From Ignavibacteriales bacterium (lineage in GTDB: Bacteria; Bacteroidota; Ignavibacteria; Ignavibacteriales; Ignavibacteriaceae), in assembly GCA_003141435.1 (NCBI GenBank), contig PLLW01000011.1, forward strand, positions 5,623 through 37,896: 32,274 bases of DNA, in the 5' to 3' direction. Every line of letters begins with the position of its first letter. Position 1 is the stretch's first letter. This document shows, piece after piece, positions 1 to 9,211 of the stretch. Position numbers and translations under genes: made by a program. Under the pieces are notes generated by a model. That model made no database searches and was not told the DNA's origin. It saw only the letters and a list, made by a program, of their open reading frames with translations.

Positions 1-333
1 CAAAAGATTTGACAGATGATAAATCCAGGGTTCCTTACCGCCTATCTGCGCATCCAGCATATAAGAGATTGTCTGCACAGGACGGTAAAATGATTCTCCT
101 CTATCACTAATAAAGGCATCATGTGTAAACGCACCCTTTATGTTCATTAAACTGCTGATTTTATCATAATGCGAAACAATAATTTCAACATCATCAAGCC
201 CGGTAAATTCAAAACCCAAAACTTTTAAGTATAATATAAAAGGCACAAATACCAGGAAAATAAGATAAATTATTTTTCTATTATATTTACTTTCAACAGT
301 TGTTGCCGGTTTATTTCTCTTTTTAGTTTTCAT
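1..333 (-). CDS. TMTC-like TPR membrane protein, N-terminal fragment (cut by window edge)
   Basis: An uninterrupted minus-strand frame of 111 codons starts at ATG 331..333 and runs off the left edge. It encodes a basic N-terminus, one hydrophobic segment ending LYLKVLGFEF, then the family landmarks LDDVEII, HDAFIS, FYRPVQTISYMLDAQIGG and WIYHLSNLL. These match the start of the complete paralogs to its right, closest to the subgroup with YFRVVNF at that position. It begins only 19 bases after the stop of the preceding gene (353..2359), so it is probably the fourth gene of the same transcript. The TPR half lies outside the window, so its repeat number is unknown. Confidence 0.85.
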   Translation of the reverse strand, partial: MKTKKRNKPATTVESKYNRKIIYLIFLVFVPFILYLKVLGFEFTGLDDVEIIVSHYDKISSLMNIKGAFTHDAFISDRGESFYRPVQTISYMLDAQIGGKEPWIYHLSNLL

Positions 334-352
334 TACAACAGTTCCCAAAATT

Positions 353-2359
353 TTATTTATGTTTTTGAGAGGAAGCGTCCATAGCTTCTTTATATCCAAG
401 ACTTGATGCTTTTTCAAAATTGGCTCTTGCTTCTTTCATCATATTCATTCCGGAATAAGCCACCCCCCTGTAATACCAGACAGCCCCAATATCTTCCTTA
501 ATGCTGATAGCCCTGGTTAGATCAGATATTGCCCCTTCATAATCATTCAGCTTTACCTTAGTCATTCCCCTGTTCCCCCAGGCGTCAAGGAAATCCGGCT
601 TTAACTCCAGGGTTCTGTTAAAATCATTTAATGCATATGAATAATCTTTAATATTATATTCAGCCATACCCCTGTTGTTATAATATGAAAATTCGTTCTG
701 TTCCGCCTTTATCGCCTTGCTATATTCATAAATAGCCGAATCAAATTTAGCAGTGGAATAATATGCCAGACCAAGATTATTATGCATGCTGCAATTATCC
801 GGATATTTCCTGAGACCTGCCTTTAATAAGGCTTTCATTTCATCATATTTTCCAAGATTCAGTTTTTCTGAAGAAAGATTTATGTACACTTCCTCATTAA
901 GACTGGCTGTTTCCGGATAAAGCGTATCATATTTTAGCGCCAGCGAAAGAAAATGTTCAGCCTGTGCATGATCATTCATAAAATGATATATTACTCCCTT
1001 ATTAAAGTATGGATCGCTAAACGTAGGGCTCGCTTTGATTGAATTATCAAAATCAATAAGAGCAAGATCAAAGTTTTTTTGTTTTAAATACTCAGAACCC
1101 CTTTGACTTAATGCGTATGCATTCCCCGGATTTGATTTTATCAGTGAGGAATAAAGTGCAATCGTATCTTTAAATTCCAGTGAATAATTATAGGATATAA
1201 ATGAGAATATTGCTATTACAGGTATAAATGACTTTAGTAGAATGTTAATTCCCTTCCCCTTAATTATTTCATTCAGCAAAACACCAAAGGCAATAGAAAT
1301 TCCGATTGCCGGCACATATGCACGGCATTCAAGATAATCGAAATGAACTTTTGCGAAAATAAGTCCGGCAAACATAGCGGGAATAATAAACCCAAGGAAC
1401 CATAGAATTCCAAGTATAATCAGGGATTTATTCCCTGCCTTCAGCTTCCATATATAAATACCTGATGCTGTAAATAAAATTAGACCTACTACTGTAAATA
1501 AAACATCATAGAGCGGCATAGAAGAAAGTTCAATTGGTATCACTAATTTGCTTAGAAAAATTGGAATTACCGGCAGGTTGTTTATAAAAGCTTTAAAACT
1601 AAGTATATCCTGATAATTCAGGTATAATTGTCTTAAAATAAAAAATAAACAGACAGAAAAACTCCAGACAAGAAAGAAAGGAATAAGCTGGCGGATTTTA
1701 TATTTATTTCTTAGTACAAACCAGTAATAGTAAATCAAAACAACCGGAAGAAAAACTGATATCTCTTTTGAAAATAATGCAAGCAAAAAGGAAGTAGAAT
1801 GGAATAAAAAGAACAATTTATTTTTTGTGGAAGTATAGTACATAAAAGAAAGAAATGCGATCGAACAGAATAAGCCTGCAAGCAAATCCCCTCTTCCTAA
1901 AATCCATGCAATTGCATCAGTAAATAAAGGATGCACAGAAAATAGCAAAGAAATAAAAAATGAAATATTATCCCTTACCCCTAATTTCCTAAGGATGAAA
2001 AAAAGGAGGATTACGGTTAATATATGATAAAGTATGTTTGAAAAATGATAAACATCCGGTTTTTCACCGCTTATCTGGGCATCAATTATGAATGAAACAG
2101 TCTGAATCGGACGGTAATAACCCTTCCCTTCTTTACTGATAAAATTGTCTTTTTCGAATGCCTTAAATACATTATTAAAGTTGCTGAAAAAGCCGTAATT
2201 ATTTGCTACAATTATAGTATCATCAAGTTTTGTATAATCGAAATTGGTATTTTTCCAGTTTAATATCAACGGTAGAATCACCAGCAGGAAGAGATAGACA
2301 TAAATGCTGGTTTCCTTCACATGGACAGGTTTGCTTCTTTTTTTAGAAATCTTACTCAT
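353..2359 (-). CDS. TMTC-like membrane protein with C-terminal TPRs, putative GT-C glycosyltransferase
   Basis: This 668-residue protein has a multi-spanning half (about residues 19-395, roughly eleven hydrophobic segments by eye) and seven TPRs (about 414-655). Landmarks of the eukaryotic TMTC family are visible: Asp-Asp at 46-47 in the first extracytoplasmic loop, YYRP at 81-84, YHFSN near 104-108, SVHP at 141-144, GRGDLL at 155-160 and ECRAYVP at 344-350. TMTCs are GT-C fold enzymes that transfer mannose from a lipid-linked donor to Ser/Thr of exported proteins. The Asp pair would be the catalytic/metal site and the TPRs would bind the acceptor. Enzymatic activity here is inferred. The ATG overlaps the previous gene's stop by 8 bases, so translation is probably coupled. 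Pipelines would likely call it a tetratricopeptide repeat protein. Confidence 0.8.
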   Translation of the reverse strand: MSKISKKRSKPVHVKETSIYVYLFLLVILPLILNWKNTNFDYTKLDDTIIVANNYGFFSNFNNVFKAFEKDNFISKEGKGYYRPIQTVSFIIDAQISGEKPDVYHFSNILYHILTVILLFFILRKLGVRDNISFFISLLFSVHPLFTDAIAWILGRGDLLAGLFCSIAFLSFMYYTSTKNKLFFLFHSTSFLLALFSKEISVFLPVVLIYYYWFVLRNKYKIRQLIPFFLVWSFSVCLFFILRQLYLNYQDILSFKAFINNLPVIPIFLSKLVIPIELSSMPLYDVLFTVVGLILFTASGIYIWKLKAGNKSLIILGILWFLGFIIPAMFAGLIFAKVHFDYLECRAYVPAIGISIAFGVLLNEIIKGKGINILLKSFIPVIAIFSFISYNYSLEFKDTIALYSSLIKSNPGNAYALSQRGSEYLKQKNFDLALIDFDNSIKASPTFSDPYFNKGVIYHFMNDHAQAEHFLSLALKYDTLYPETASLNEEVYINLSSEKLNLGKYDEMKALLKAGLRKYPDNCSMHNNLGLAYYSTAKFDSAIYEYSKAIKAEQNEFSYYNNRGMAEYNIKDYSYALNDFNRTLELKPDFLDAWGNRGMTKVKLNDYEGAISDLTRAISIKEDIGAVWYYRGVAYSGMNMMKEARANFEKASSLGYKEAMDASSQKHK

Positions 2360-4241
2360 CTTTAACCTTTCCCTTATATCCTAATTCAAGCGCCCTGTTC
2401 ATGTTTTCTTTAGCTTCTTCCTGCTTATTAAGTTTGGAAAATGCAATTCCCCTGAAATACCAAGCAGAACCAAGATCCGCCTTAATGCTTATGGCTTTTG
2501 TAAAGTCAGATATTGCACCTTCATAATCATTCAGTTTTATCTTAGTCATTCCCCTGTTGTGATAATATAAATAACTCCCCTTCTCCAAGTCAATCACCCT
2601 ATTATTTTCATAAAGAGCAGAATCGAATTTGGAACAATTATAATATGCATTACTAAGATTATTATGCATGTCGCAATTATAGGGATATTTCCTGATGCCT
2701 GCTTTTAATAATGCTATCATTTCATCATATTTTTTAAGATTCAATTTTTCTAAAGAAAGGTTTATGTACGCATACTCATTAAGACCGGCTGATTCGGGGT
2801 AAAGCGTATCATATTTCAGAGCTATTGAATAATATCTTTCAGCCTTGATATGATCATTCATAGAGCCATATATTACCCCCTTATTATAATACGGGTCACT
2901 AAATGTGGGGCTGAATTTGATTGAATTATCAAAATCGGCAATAGCAAGATCAGGGCTGTTTGTATTTAGATATACACATCCTCTTTTATCAAAGGCAAAA
3001 GCATTAGCCGGATTTGATTTTATTAGTGAAGAATTAAATGAAATCCCATCGGCAAAATCCCATGAATAATTATATGATATCGCAGAGAAGATTAGTATAA
3101 TCGGAATAAAACATTTCAGCAGAATGTTCAACTCCCTCCCCTTCATTGTTTCATTCAGCAAAACGCCCATAGCAATAAAAATTCCGATTGAAGGAAGATA
3201 TGCCCGGCATTCCAGGTATTCGAAATGAAACTTTGTAAAAGGGAGTACGACAAACATTGCAGGAATAATAAATCCAAGGAACCACACAATTCCCAGTATA
3301 ATAAGTGATTTATTCCCTGCCTTCAGTTTCCATATAAAAAAACCTGATAATATAAATAATGTTAGTCCTATAATTATATATAATATTTCATATACAGGCA
3401 TAGAACTAAGTCCAAGCGGGATTACTAATTTGCTCAGAAAAACGGGAATTACCGGCAGGTTGCTTATAAATGCTTTAAAACTAAGTATGTCCTGATTATT
3501 AACGTATAAATGTCTTAATAGGAAAAACAGACAAACAGAAAAACTCCAGACAAATATGAAAGGAACCAGTTCTCTGATTTTATATCTATTTTTTAGCACT
3601 ACCCAGTAATACAATATTATAATTGCAGGGAGGAAAACAGATATCTCTTTGGAAAATAATGCAAGTATAAAGGCAGTAGAATGGAAGAAAAAATACCATT
3701 TGTTTTTTGTGCTATTATAATATAAAAAAGCAAGGTATGAAACCGAACAGAATAATCCTGCAAGCAGGTCTCCTCTGCCAGGAATCCATGCAATTGCATC
3801 CGTAAATAAAGGATGAACAGAAAATAACAAAGAAATAAAAAATGAGATGCTATCCCTCACCCTTAGTTTTCTAAGCAGGAAAAAAAGAACAATTACAGTT
3901 AAAATATGATAAAGTATGTTTGAAAAATGATATACATACGGTTCTCCACCACTTATCTGGGTATCTACCATAAAAGAAACAGTCTGAATTGGACGGTAAT
4001 AACCCTTCCCCTTTTGAACCATAAAATTGTCTTTTTCGAATGCTTGAGAAACATTCCTAAAATCATTCAGAAAGCCGTAATTATTTGTAATAATTGATGT
4101 ATCGTCGTACATGGTAAATTCATAGTGGATATTTTTCCAGTTTAATATCAAGGGGATAATAACCAGCAGAGACAGGTAAATATAAATGCTGACCCCATTT
4201 GCCTGAACAAATTTCCTTTTTCCTTTTTTAACCTTAGTCAT
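2352..4241 (-). CDS. TMTC-like TPR membrane protein with six TPRs
   Basis: It is a paralog of 353..2359 in the same subgroup, with shared NWKN, FEKDNF and YHFSNILYHILTV. I place the start at ATG 4239..4241 rather than the in-frame ATG at 4248..4250. An AAGGAG at 4251..4256 directly abuts the first ATG (no spacing) but lies 9 bases from the second. That leaves one base between it and the upstream stop. The protein is then 629 residues. It has six TPRs where its neighbours have seven: the repeat carrying NRGMAEY is missing and the frame resumes as NRGMTKIKLNDYEG, consistent with loss of one whole 34-residue unit. The DD, YRP, SVHP, GRGDLL and ECRAYLP motifs are all kept, so it looks functional. 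Confidence 0.8.
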   Translation of the reverse strand: MTKVKKGKRKFVQANGVSIYIYLSLLVIIPLILNWKNIHYEFTMYDDTSIITNNYGFLNDFRNVSQAFEKDNFMVQKGKGYYRPIQTVSFMVDTQISGGEPYVYHFSNILYHILTVIVLFFLLRKLRVRDSISFFISLLFSVHPLFTDAIAWIPGRGDLLAGLFCSVSYLAFLYYNSTKNKWYFFFHSTAFILALFSKEISVFLPAIIILYYWVVLKNRYKIRELVPFIFVWSFSVCLFFLLRHLYVNNQDILSFKAFISNLPVIPVFLSKLVIPLGLSSMPVYEILYIIIGLTLFILSGFFIWKLKAGNKSLIILGIVWFLGFIIPAMFVVLPFTKFHFEYLECRAYLPSIGIFIAMGVLLNETMKGRELNILLKCFIPIILIFSAISYNYSWDFADGISFNSSLIKSNPANAFAFDKRGCVYLNTNSPDLAIADFDNSIKFSPTFSDPYYNKGVIYGSMNDHIKAERYYSIALKYDTLYPESAGLNEYAYINLSLEKLNLKKYDEMIALLKAGIRKYPYNCDMHNNLSNAYYNCSKFDSALYENNRVIDLEKGSYLYYHNRGMTKIKLNDYEGAISDFTKAISIKADLGSAWYFRGIAFSKLNKQEEAKENMNRALELGYKGKVKDE

Positions 4242-4242
4242 C

Positions 4243-6204
4243 TTAATCATCTCCTTTATATCCTAATTCAAGCGCCCTGTTCAGATCCTTTTTGGATTCC
4301 GTATGCTTATAAAGTCTGGAATACGCAATCCCCCTGTGAAAATATGCTTCTCCCCATTTAGGGTTAATCTTTATTGCATTACTTAAATCGGCAATTGCTC
4401 CCTCAAAATCATTCAGCTCTATTTTTGTGTTTCCAGAATTATACCAGGAAATCGCAGAATTTGGGTCTATAGCCAACACACTGTTGTAATCCGCCAAGGC
4501 ACCCTTATAATCTTTAAGAGAATATTTCGTCAATCCCCGATTAGTGTAATATGATACAGAATTGGGTTGGAATTCAATTGCTTTTGAAAACGCATAAAGT
4601 GCAGAATCGTATTTCGCCGTTGAATAATAAGCATAACCGAGATTATTGTTCAGGTCACTGTTAGTAGGAGACATTTTCAGTCCCTTTTTTAATATTACTA
4701 TAGCTTCATCAAATTTCTTTAAATTCATCTTTATAATAGAAAGATTAATATATGCATTATCAGCCATGGATATATTAAAGTAATGGTAAAGAGTATCGTA
4801 TTTCAGCGCTTGTGAATAAGAATACTCAGCTTTGATGTCATCCCCTTTTTCATGATATATACCCCCCTCATTGAAATAAGGACTGCTGTAATTAGGACAA
4901 ACCTGAATTGCACTTTCATAATCAGCAAGTGACTTCTGTAACTCACCGTTGTTTAAATATTCGCCCCCCCGGCAATTTAATGCTGCCGCATTATTAGAAT
5001 TTGATGCAATAGCCGAAGAAAAAAATGCCATCGGATCAGAATAATCCTTAGAGTGGATATATGCAATAAATGCATAAATTATTAATACAGGTATAAATAG
5101 TTTAATTATCCTTTGGGATGACCATTTTATTAATAATGTATGGAGAAATACTCCAAGCATTATGAATATGCCTATCATTGGAAGCAAAGTGCGGTGTTCA
5201 AAATATTCTGCACTAAATGCGGCTATTGTAAACCTGTAATACAGGGGAGGCAGGGTAAATCCTATAAACCATAATGCGCCTAAAAGCAATAAATGATTTT
5301 TGTAAACCCTGTATTTAACTATCATTCCAATGGAAAATAAAGATATCAGGGCCCCAATTATTACTGATGTATTGTTAAACAGCGGCATTGTTGTTAAGCC
5401 AAGAGGCAGGAATATTTTTCCGAATGTGATCGGAATTGCCGGCAGATTTTTAATAAAGGGAACTATTCCTGAAAGCGAAGATGTTTTATTTAACGTAATG
5501 GCGCTTTTTCTTAATAAGAAATAAATCAGAAATGAACTGCACCATATAATCAGAAATGATATCATTTCTTTCCATGGTCTTTCTTTTTTCAAAATAAAAT
5601 AAAAATATGCTAATATGAGAAAAGGAAAAACTACTGCAGTCTCCTTGGCAAGACATGAAAGCAGAAAACAAATAAAATGATATAACAGGTACCTGGCTTG
5701 CTTACTGTAAAAATAATTAATAAAAGAAATGAATGACATTAGCCCGAATAATGTCAAAAACAAATCCCCTCTTGCCGGTATCCAGCACACAGCACTGGTA
5801 AGCAATGGGTGAACTGAATATAACAATGAAAGAAGAAATGCAATCTCTTGCTTTATACCGAATTTAATCAATAAGATAAACAAAGCAATAACAATCAGGA
5901 TAAGCAGAATAATATTTGTAAGGTGGTAAGCCCATGGATTTTGTCCGCTTATCTGTGCGTCAATCATGAAAGAAACGGTTTGAAGCGGTCTGTAAAAATT
6001 GCTGCGATGTGAGAAAAAAGCATCAGTAGTAAATGCTTGTGGAATATTTCCTAAATTTCCAATAAGGTTATAATTATCGGTAATAAGGTTTACATCGTCA
6101 AAGTTTGAAAAACTAAAATTTACAACCCTGAAATATAAAAGTGAAGGTACAAACACTAAGAAAAAAAGATAAACTTTTAATTTGTTTTTCTTATTTCGTT
6201 TCAT
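4243..6204 (-). CDS. TMTC-like TPR membrane protein, first gene of a four-gene run
   Basis: The protein has 653 residues, with basic start MKRNKKNK and YFRVVNF after the first membrane segment, so it belongs to the second subgroup. It shows FDDVNLI, FYRPLQTVSFMIDAQISG, VHPLLTSAVCWIPARGDL and EYFEHRTLLP, where a His-Arg replaces the Cys-Arg of the other subgroup. Seven TPRs follow. A run of seven G on the coding strand (C at 4964..4970) falls in the first TPR. It is the promoter-proximal gene of 6204..1, preceded by the terminator of the endonuclease gene at 6293..6329. No strong Shine-Dalgarno precedes the ATG. It ends in GDD, and those codons contain the ribosome binding site of the next gene. 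Confidence 0.8.
   Translation of the reverse strand: MKRNKKNKLKVYLFFLVFVPSLLYFRVVNFSFSNFDDVNLITDNYNLIGNLGNIPQAFTTDAFFSHRSNFYRPLQTVSFMIDAQISGQNPWAYHLTNIILLILIVIALFILLIKFGIKQEIAFLLSLLYSVHPLLTSAVCWIPARGDLFLTLFGLMSFISFINYFYSKQARYLLYHFICFLLSCLAKETAVVFPFLILAYFYFILKKERPWKEMISFLIIWCSSFLIYFLLRKSAITLNKTSSLSGIVPFIKNLPAIPITFGKIFLPLGLTTMPLFNNTSVIIGALISLFSIGMIVKYRVYKNHLLLLGALWFIGFTLPPLYYRFTIAAFSAEYFEHRTLLPMIGIFIMLGVFLHTLLIKWSSQRIIKLFIPVLIIYAFIAYIHSKDYSDPMAFFSSAIASNSNNAAALNCRGGEYLNNGELQKSLADYESAIQVCPNYSSPYFNEGGIYHEKGDDIKAEYSYSQALKYDTLYHYFNISMADNAYINLSIIKMNLKKFDEAIVILKKGLKMSPTNSDLNNNLGYAYYSTAKYDSALYAFSKAIEFQPNSVSYYTNRGLTKYSLKDYKGALADYNSVLAIDPNSAISWYNSGNTKIELNDFEGAIADLSNAIKINPKWGEAYFHRGIAYSRLYKHTESKKDLNRALELGYKGDD
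4251..4256 (-). promoter_or_regulatory. Ribosome binding site that decides the start of 2352..4241
   Basis: AAGGAG on the minus strand lies inside the last codons of the upstream gene. It is 9 bases from ATG 4239..4241 and 0 bases from the alternative ATG 4248..4250, which favours the inner start. Confidence 0.6.
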
Positions 6205-6292
6205 TAGACCTGAAAAGGAATGAATTTAACTGTTTCATGAATTGGAAATTAAATAAATTTTCTTAGAAATACCCCTAATCCTAAAAACTTCA

Positions 6293-6329
6293 ATAAAAAA
6301 AAGCATGCTCCTGTTAAGAAGCATGCCTT
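6293..6329 (-). terminator. Rho-independent terminator of the 6355..9003 endonuclease gene
   Basis: On the minus strand a GCATGCT/AGCATGC stem is followed by eight U. It lies 26 bases beyond the endonuclease stop and separates that gene from the TPR membrane gene run starting at 6204. Confidence 0.75.
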
Positions 6330-6354
6330 ATAATTCCAAATATTTACTTATTAA

Positions 6355-9003
6355 CTAATTAGTTGGACCTGTATCCACATTAGCCTTGATTACATTAGCG
6401 ATGGAAGAAGGTACATTTGAAAAGAAGGTATACCCTGTTAATGCTTCGATAGAGGCAACGCTTACTCTATAATTTCCCCATGCGTTCATATTATTAGGAG
6501 TACTATCATTAGGTACTAACATTCCAATAGTTCTTGTGCTTGTTGTAACGCGTGAAACATCAGTTCCTGTTCCGGGTGGAATAACAATCATTACTTTCCA
6601 TATTAGTGCGGGCGCAGTTACTTTTCCGTTTGCAATGGTATTTTTAACAGCGGAATTGTCCGTTGTTGTTCCTCCTGCACCGTAGCCGCCGCATATAATA
6701 TAGACTGTATTGCTCCCATGACTTGTCGTTGCCAATGCACGTTCATAGTCTTCAAGTCCCTCCCAAGCTCCGGCATTACAATTCTGGTTTTGAGGGACCA
6801 TATTGGTCATTACAAAAAGGGAATCATTATCACTCTGAGTATTTACACGATCTTCGGAAGGACACATATGTCCGCGGGAAAAACCTGATCCTGAATAATC
6901 ATCAGTAGTAACGTGATAATAACTACCTGGCAGATCAGGATCCGGAATAAAATTATCTTTCCTCACAGCCGATCCAGACCAGGAAGTATTATACTGCCAG
7001 CTTACCCAATTTGCAATACCCCTGTCCCTGCTGTAGGAAGCACAGAACTCAGGTTTAACTAAAAGGTAATTTGATGGATTATTTACGTCAGTTACCGCAT
7101 TAGAGGGATTTCCCATAGTCAGATTAACATTACCCGATGCAACCGTATATGACCCAGAAACTGACTCAGTTACCTGGGTGAATTCAGAACTGGCACTTGT
7201 ATGTGTAATGCTTCCTGAATAACTGCCAACAGAACCTACATTCAATCTTACAAATATTGTTTTTCCTGCCATAACATCTGCAGCAGTATAAACAAGACTG
7301 CCTGTGCTGTTCACAAAACCCGTACCGGTTGTTTTGGAAATTTCAAATCCCGCAGGAGGAACCACTGTTACATTTGCCGTAAGACCTACGCCACTCATAT
7401 TATAAGTCTGCTCAGTACTTGGTGTTGCAGATGTCTGGGTAAAATATGCTAACGTACCAGTAAGGTATAATGCAGCAGGTGGATTTACCAATGAAGGAAC
7501 ATTTTTGGAAACTAAGCCATAACTATTATTATTAACTATGTTATAATCAGAGAAATTTGTATATAGATCTCCTGTTAAATCCGTAATTACATAACCACTT
7601 ACAAGATTATAGCAATCGTTATTAACTAAATTATAATCAGAGAAATTAACAAAACCATCCTGGTTTATATCGCCACTGTATATGCAATACTTGCTCCCTA
7701 CTAAAACCATATTGCTTCCATAAGCCTGCGCAGCTGCAGTTGTGAAATCATAGCTTAGCGCATAAGAGTTAAAGCTATGTGGGGAAGCACTCCATGTCTC
7801 TATGGAATTTCTGTGTTTAACTGCGATATAGTAATTTGTACTATTTGTAACATTATTAAATGTGAATGTACCTGTCCCGGAAGTGCTTAATAATTCTTTG
7901 TCCTGATCAACCCATGTAAAAGAGGTTGCATCATGTAATTCCACTGTAACTGTATCCGGTACAAATACACTGCCGTTATAGCGCGCCTGTATCAACGTAG
8001 TAAGTGATAATACACATTGTGTATTTGTTCCTGAAACCAACTTATTTGCAATTCCAAAATCAGAACTTGCATGTTCAATGTATCCCGAACAGCTTCCTGA
8101 ACTGGTTGTATGTAATCTTACATATATTTTTGGATTTGCCATAACTTCTGCAGCTGAAAATGTCAGATTACCCATACTGTTTACAAATCCCGTGCCGGTG
8201 GTTTTTGAAATTTCAAATCCCGAAGGTGGAGTTACTGTTACAGTGTTTGTAAGAAATGTTCCGCTTATAGTATATGACTGTTCTGCAGATGGCGAGGCAG
8301 AAGTTTGAGTAAAAGCTGATAGCGGACTTCCTAAGGATAAAGAGGGAGACCCCACAGCGGCAACAGTCCCGGTAATTGCAAAATCATCTGCAGTACTAAT
8401 GCCAACATCAAAGATATACCATGTCCCGCCAGATGATGTTGCGCCAAATGGTACAATCCTAAAAGTAATTGTAGTTGAAGAGCTTACACTTTGTAAGGCA
8501 CTGATACCCGATAAATCGGTTGAACCCGCATGGTCTCCAGTAGCGAGAGCAGTTGGAAAGCTGACAGTAGTAATATCATTAAAAGTAGTCCCATCGTCTA
8601 AAGAGTATTGAATTAGAGCAGATGGAGGACCCGTAGCTGAACGCCTGTAATCGAAAGGATTTATTGCTGATAACGAAACAGTATAACCAAAATTTGCCCT
8701 GACAGTAAATGTAATAAACTTATTTCCTGAAATAGCCAATGCAGAAGTAGCAACATTCCAACTGTTACCCCCCCAACCTCTCCATGCGCCTGTTCCTATA
8801 GTTCCAACACCGCTCCCTCTTGTTAAGCTTCCAATCGTTACATTTGATGCCTGATCAGTTACTGCTAATGGAGATGTTCCAAAAAGATTAACACCACCCG
8901 GTTGGGTACTAACATCCCAACCAGCTATAACCTGAGCATTACCGGTACTATTAAAAACAAAAGTAAATAATAGCACTGATAAGAAAGTAAAAATGATCTT
9001 CAT
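6355..9003 (-). CDS. Exported DNA/RNA non-specific endonuclease with Ig-like repeats and dockerin-like module
   Basis: This is an 882-residue mosaic. A signal peptide ends near GNAQ (24). A beta-rich N-terminal domain (about 25-215) is followed by an Ig-like repeat (about 222-328) containing PPSGFEISKTTGTGFVNS. A beta domain (330-430) leads into a dockerin-like pair of calcium loops (DINQDGFVNFSD at 445-456, DLTGDLYTNFSD at 475-486). A second Ig-like repeat (515-620) precedes the nuclease domain (625-880). The nuclease has SRGHMCPSEDR with catalytic His 712 and NMVPQNQNCNAGAWEGLE, where Asn 743 aligns with the metal ligand and Glu 751 with the conserved Glu of the Serratia nuclease/NucA family. 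The first Asp of the usual DRGH is Ser. Expected role: cleavage of external DNA or RNA at the cell surface. It has no T9SS tail. AAGGAA lies just upstream of the ATG. Confidence 0.88.
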   Translation of the reverse strand: MKIIFTFLSVLLFTFVFNSTGNAQVIAGWDVSTQPGGVNLFGTSPLAVTDQASNVTIGSLTRGSGVGTIGTGAWRGWGGNSWNVATSALAISGNKFITFTVRANFGYTVSLSAINPFDYRRSATGPPSALIQYSLDDGTTFNDITTVSFPTALATGDHAGSTDLSGISALQSVSSSTTITFRIVPFGATSSGGTWYIFDVGISTADDFAITGTVAAVGSPSLSLGSPLSAFTQTSASPSAEQSYTISGTFLTNTVTVTPPSGFEISKTTGTGFVNSMGNLTFSAAEVMANPKIYVRLHTTSSGSCSGYIEHASSDFGIANKLVSGTNTQCVLSLTTLIQARYNGSVFVPDTVTVELHDATSFTWVDQDKELLSTSGTGTFTFNNVTNSTNYYIAVKHRNSIETWSASPHSFNSYALSYDFTTAAAQAYGSNMVLVGSKYCIYSGDINQDGFVNFSDYNLVNNDCYNLVSGYVITDLTGDLYTNFSDYNIVNNNSYGLVSKNVPSLVNPPAALYLTGTLAYFTQTSATPSTEQTYNMSGVGLTANVTVVPPAGFEISKTTGTGFVNSTGSLVYTAADVMAGKTIFVRLNVGSVGSYSGSITHTSASSEFTQVTESVSGSYTVASGNVNLTMGNPSNAVTDVNNPSNYLLVKPEFCASYSRDRGIANWVSWQYNTSWSGSAVRKDNFIPDPDLPGSYYHVTTDDYSGSGFSRGHMCPSEDRVNTQSDNDSLFVMTNMVPQNQNCNAGAWEGLEDYERALATTSHGSNTVYIICGGYGAGGTTTDNSAVKNTIANGKVTAPALIWKVMIVIPPGTGTDVSRVTTSTRTIGMLVPNDSTPNNMNAWGNYRVSVASIEALTGYTFFSNVPSSIANVIKANVDTGPTN

Positions 9004-9056
9004 AAGATTCCTTAATTTAATATGTTAATAGAATTTCCTAATTATTCACGACTAAT

Positions 9057-9080
9057 ATTATAAGGTTAATACCTGATATT
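9057..9080 (-). promoter_or_regulatory. Candidate promoter of the first endonuclease gene, conserved with 17301..17330
   Basis: On the minus strand AATATCAGGTATTAACC (9064..9080) is followed by TATAAT (9057..9062), about 55 bases before the start at 9003. The same 17-base block followed by TATAAT precedes the second endonuclease gene. No convincing -35 hexamer is present, so the conserved block could bind an activator. Confidence 0.5.
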
Positions 9081-9117
9081 CTAAAAATAATACCCTTATA
9101 TGTTTTATCTCTCTTTC

Positions 9118-9147
9118 AAAAAAAACTACTTCAAATAATGAAGTAGT
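9118..9147 (-). terminator. Terminator of the 13003..9212 TPR membrane operon
   Basis: Perfect 9-base arms ACTACTTCA (9125..9133) and TGAAGTAGT (9139..9147) enclose a 5-base loop and are followed on the minus strand by seven to eight U. It lies 65 bases past the stop at 9212. Confidence 0.8.
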
Positions 9148-9211
9148 CTCAAAATAAATGTAACTATATTTATTTATATAATGCAAGGCAATAATTAAGC
9201 TATTATTTTTA

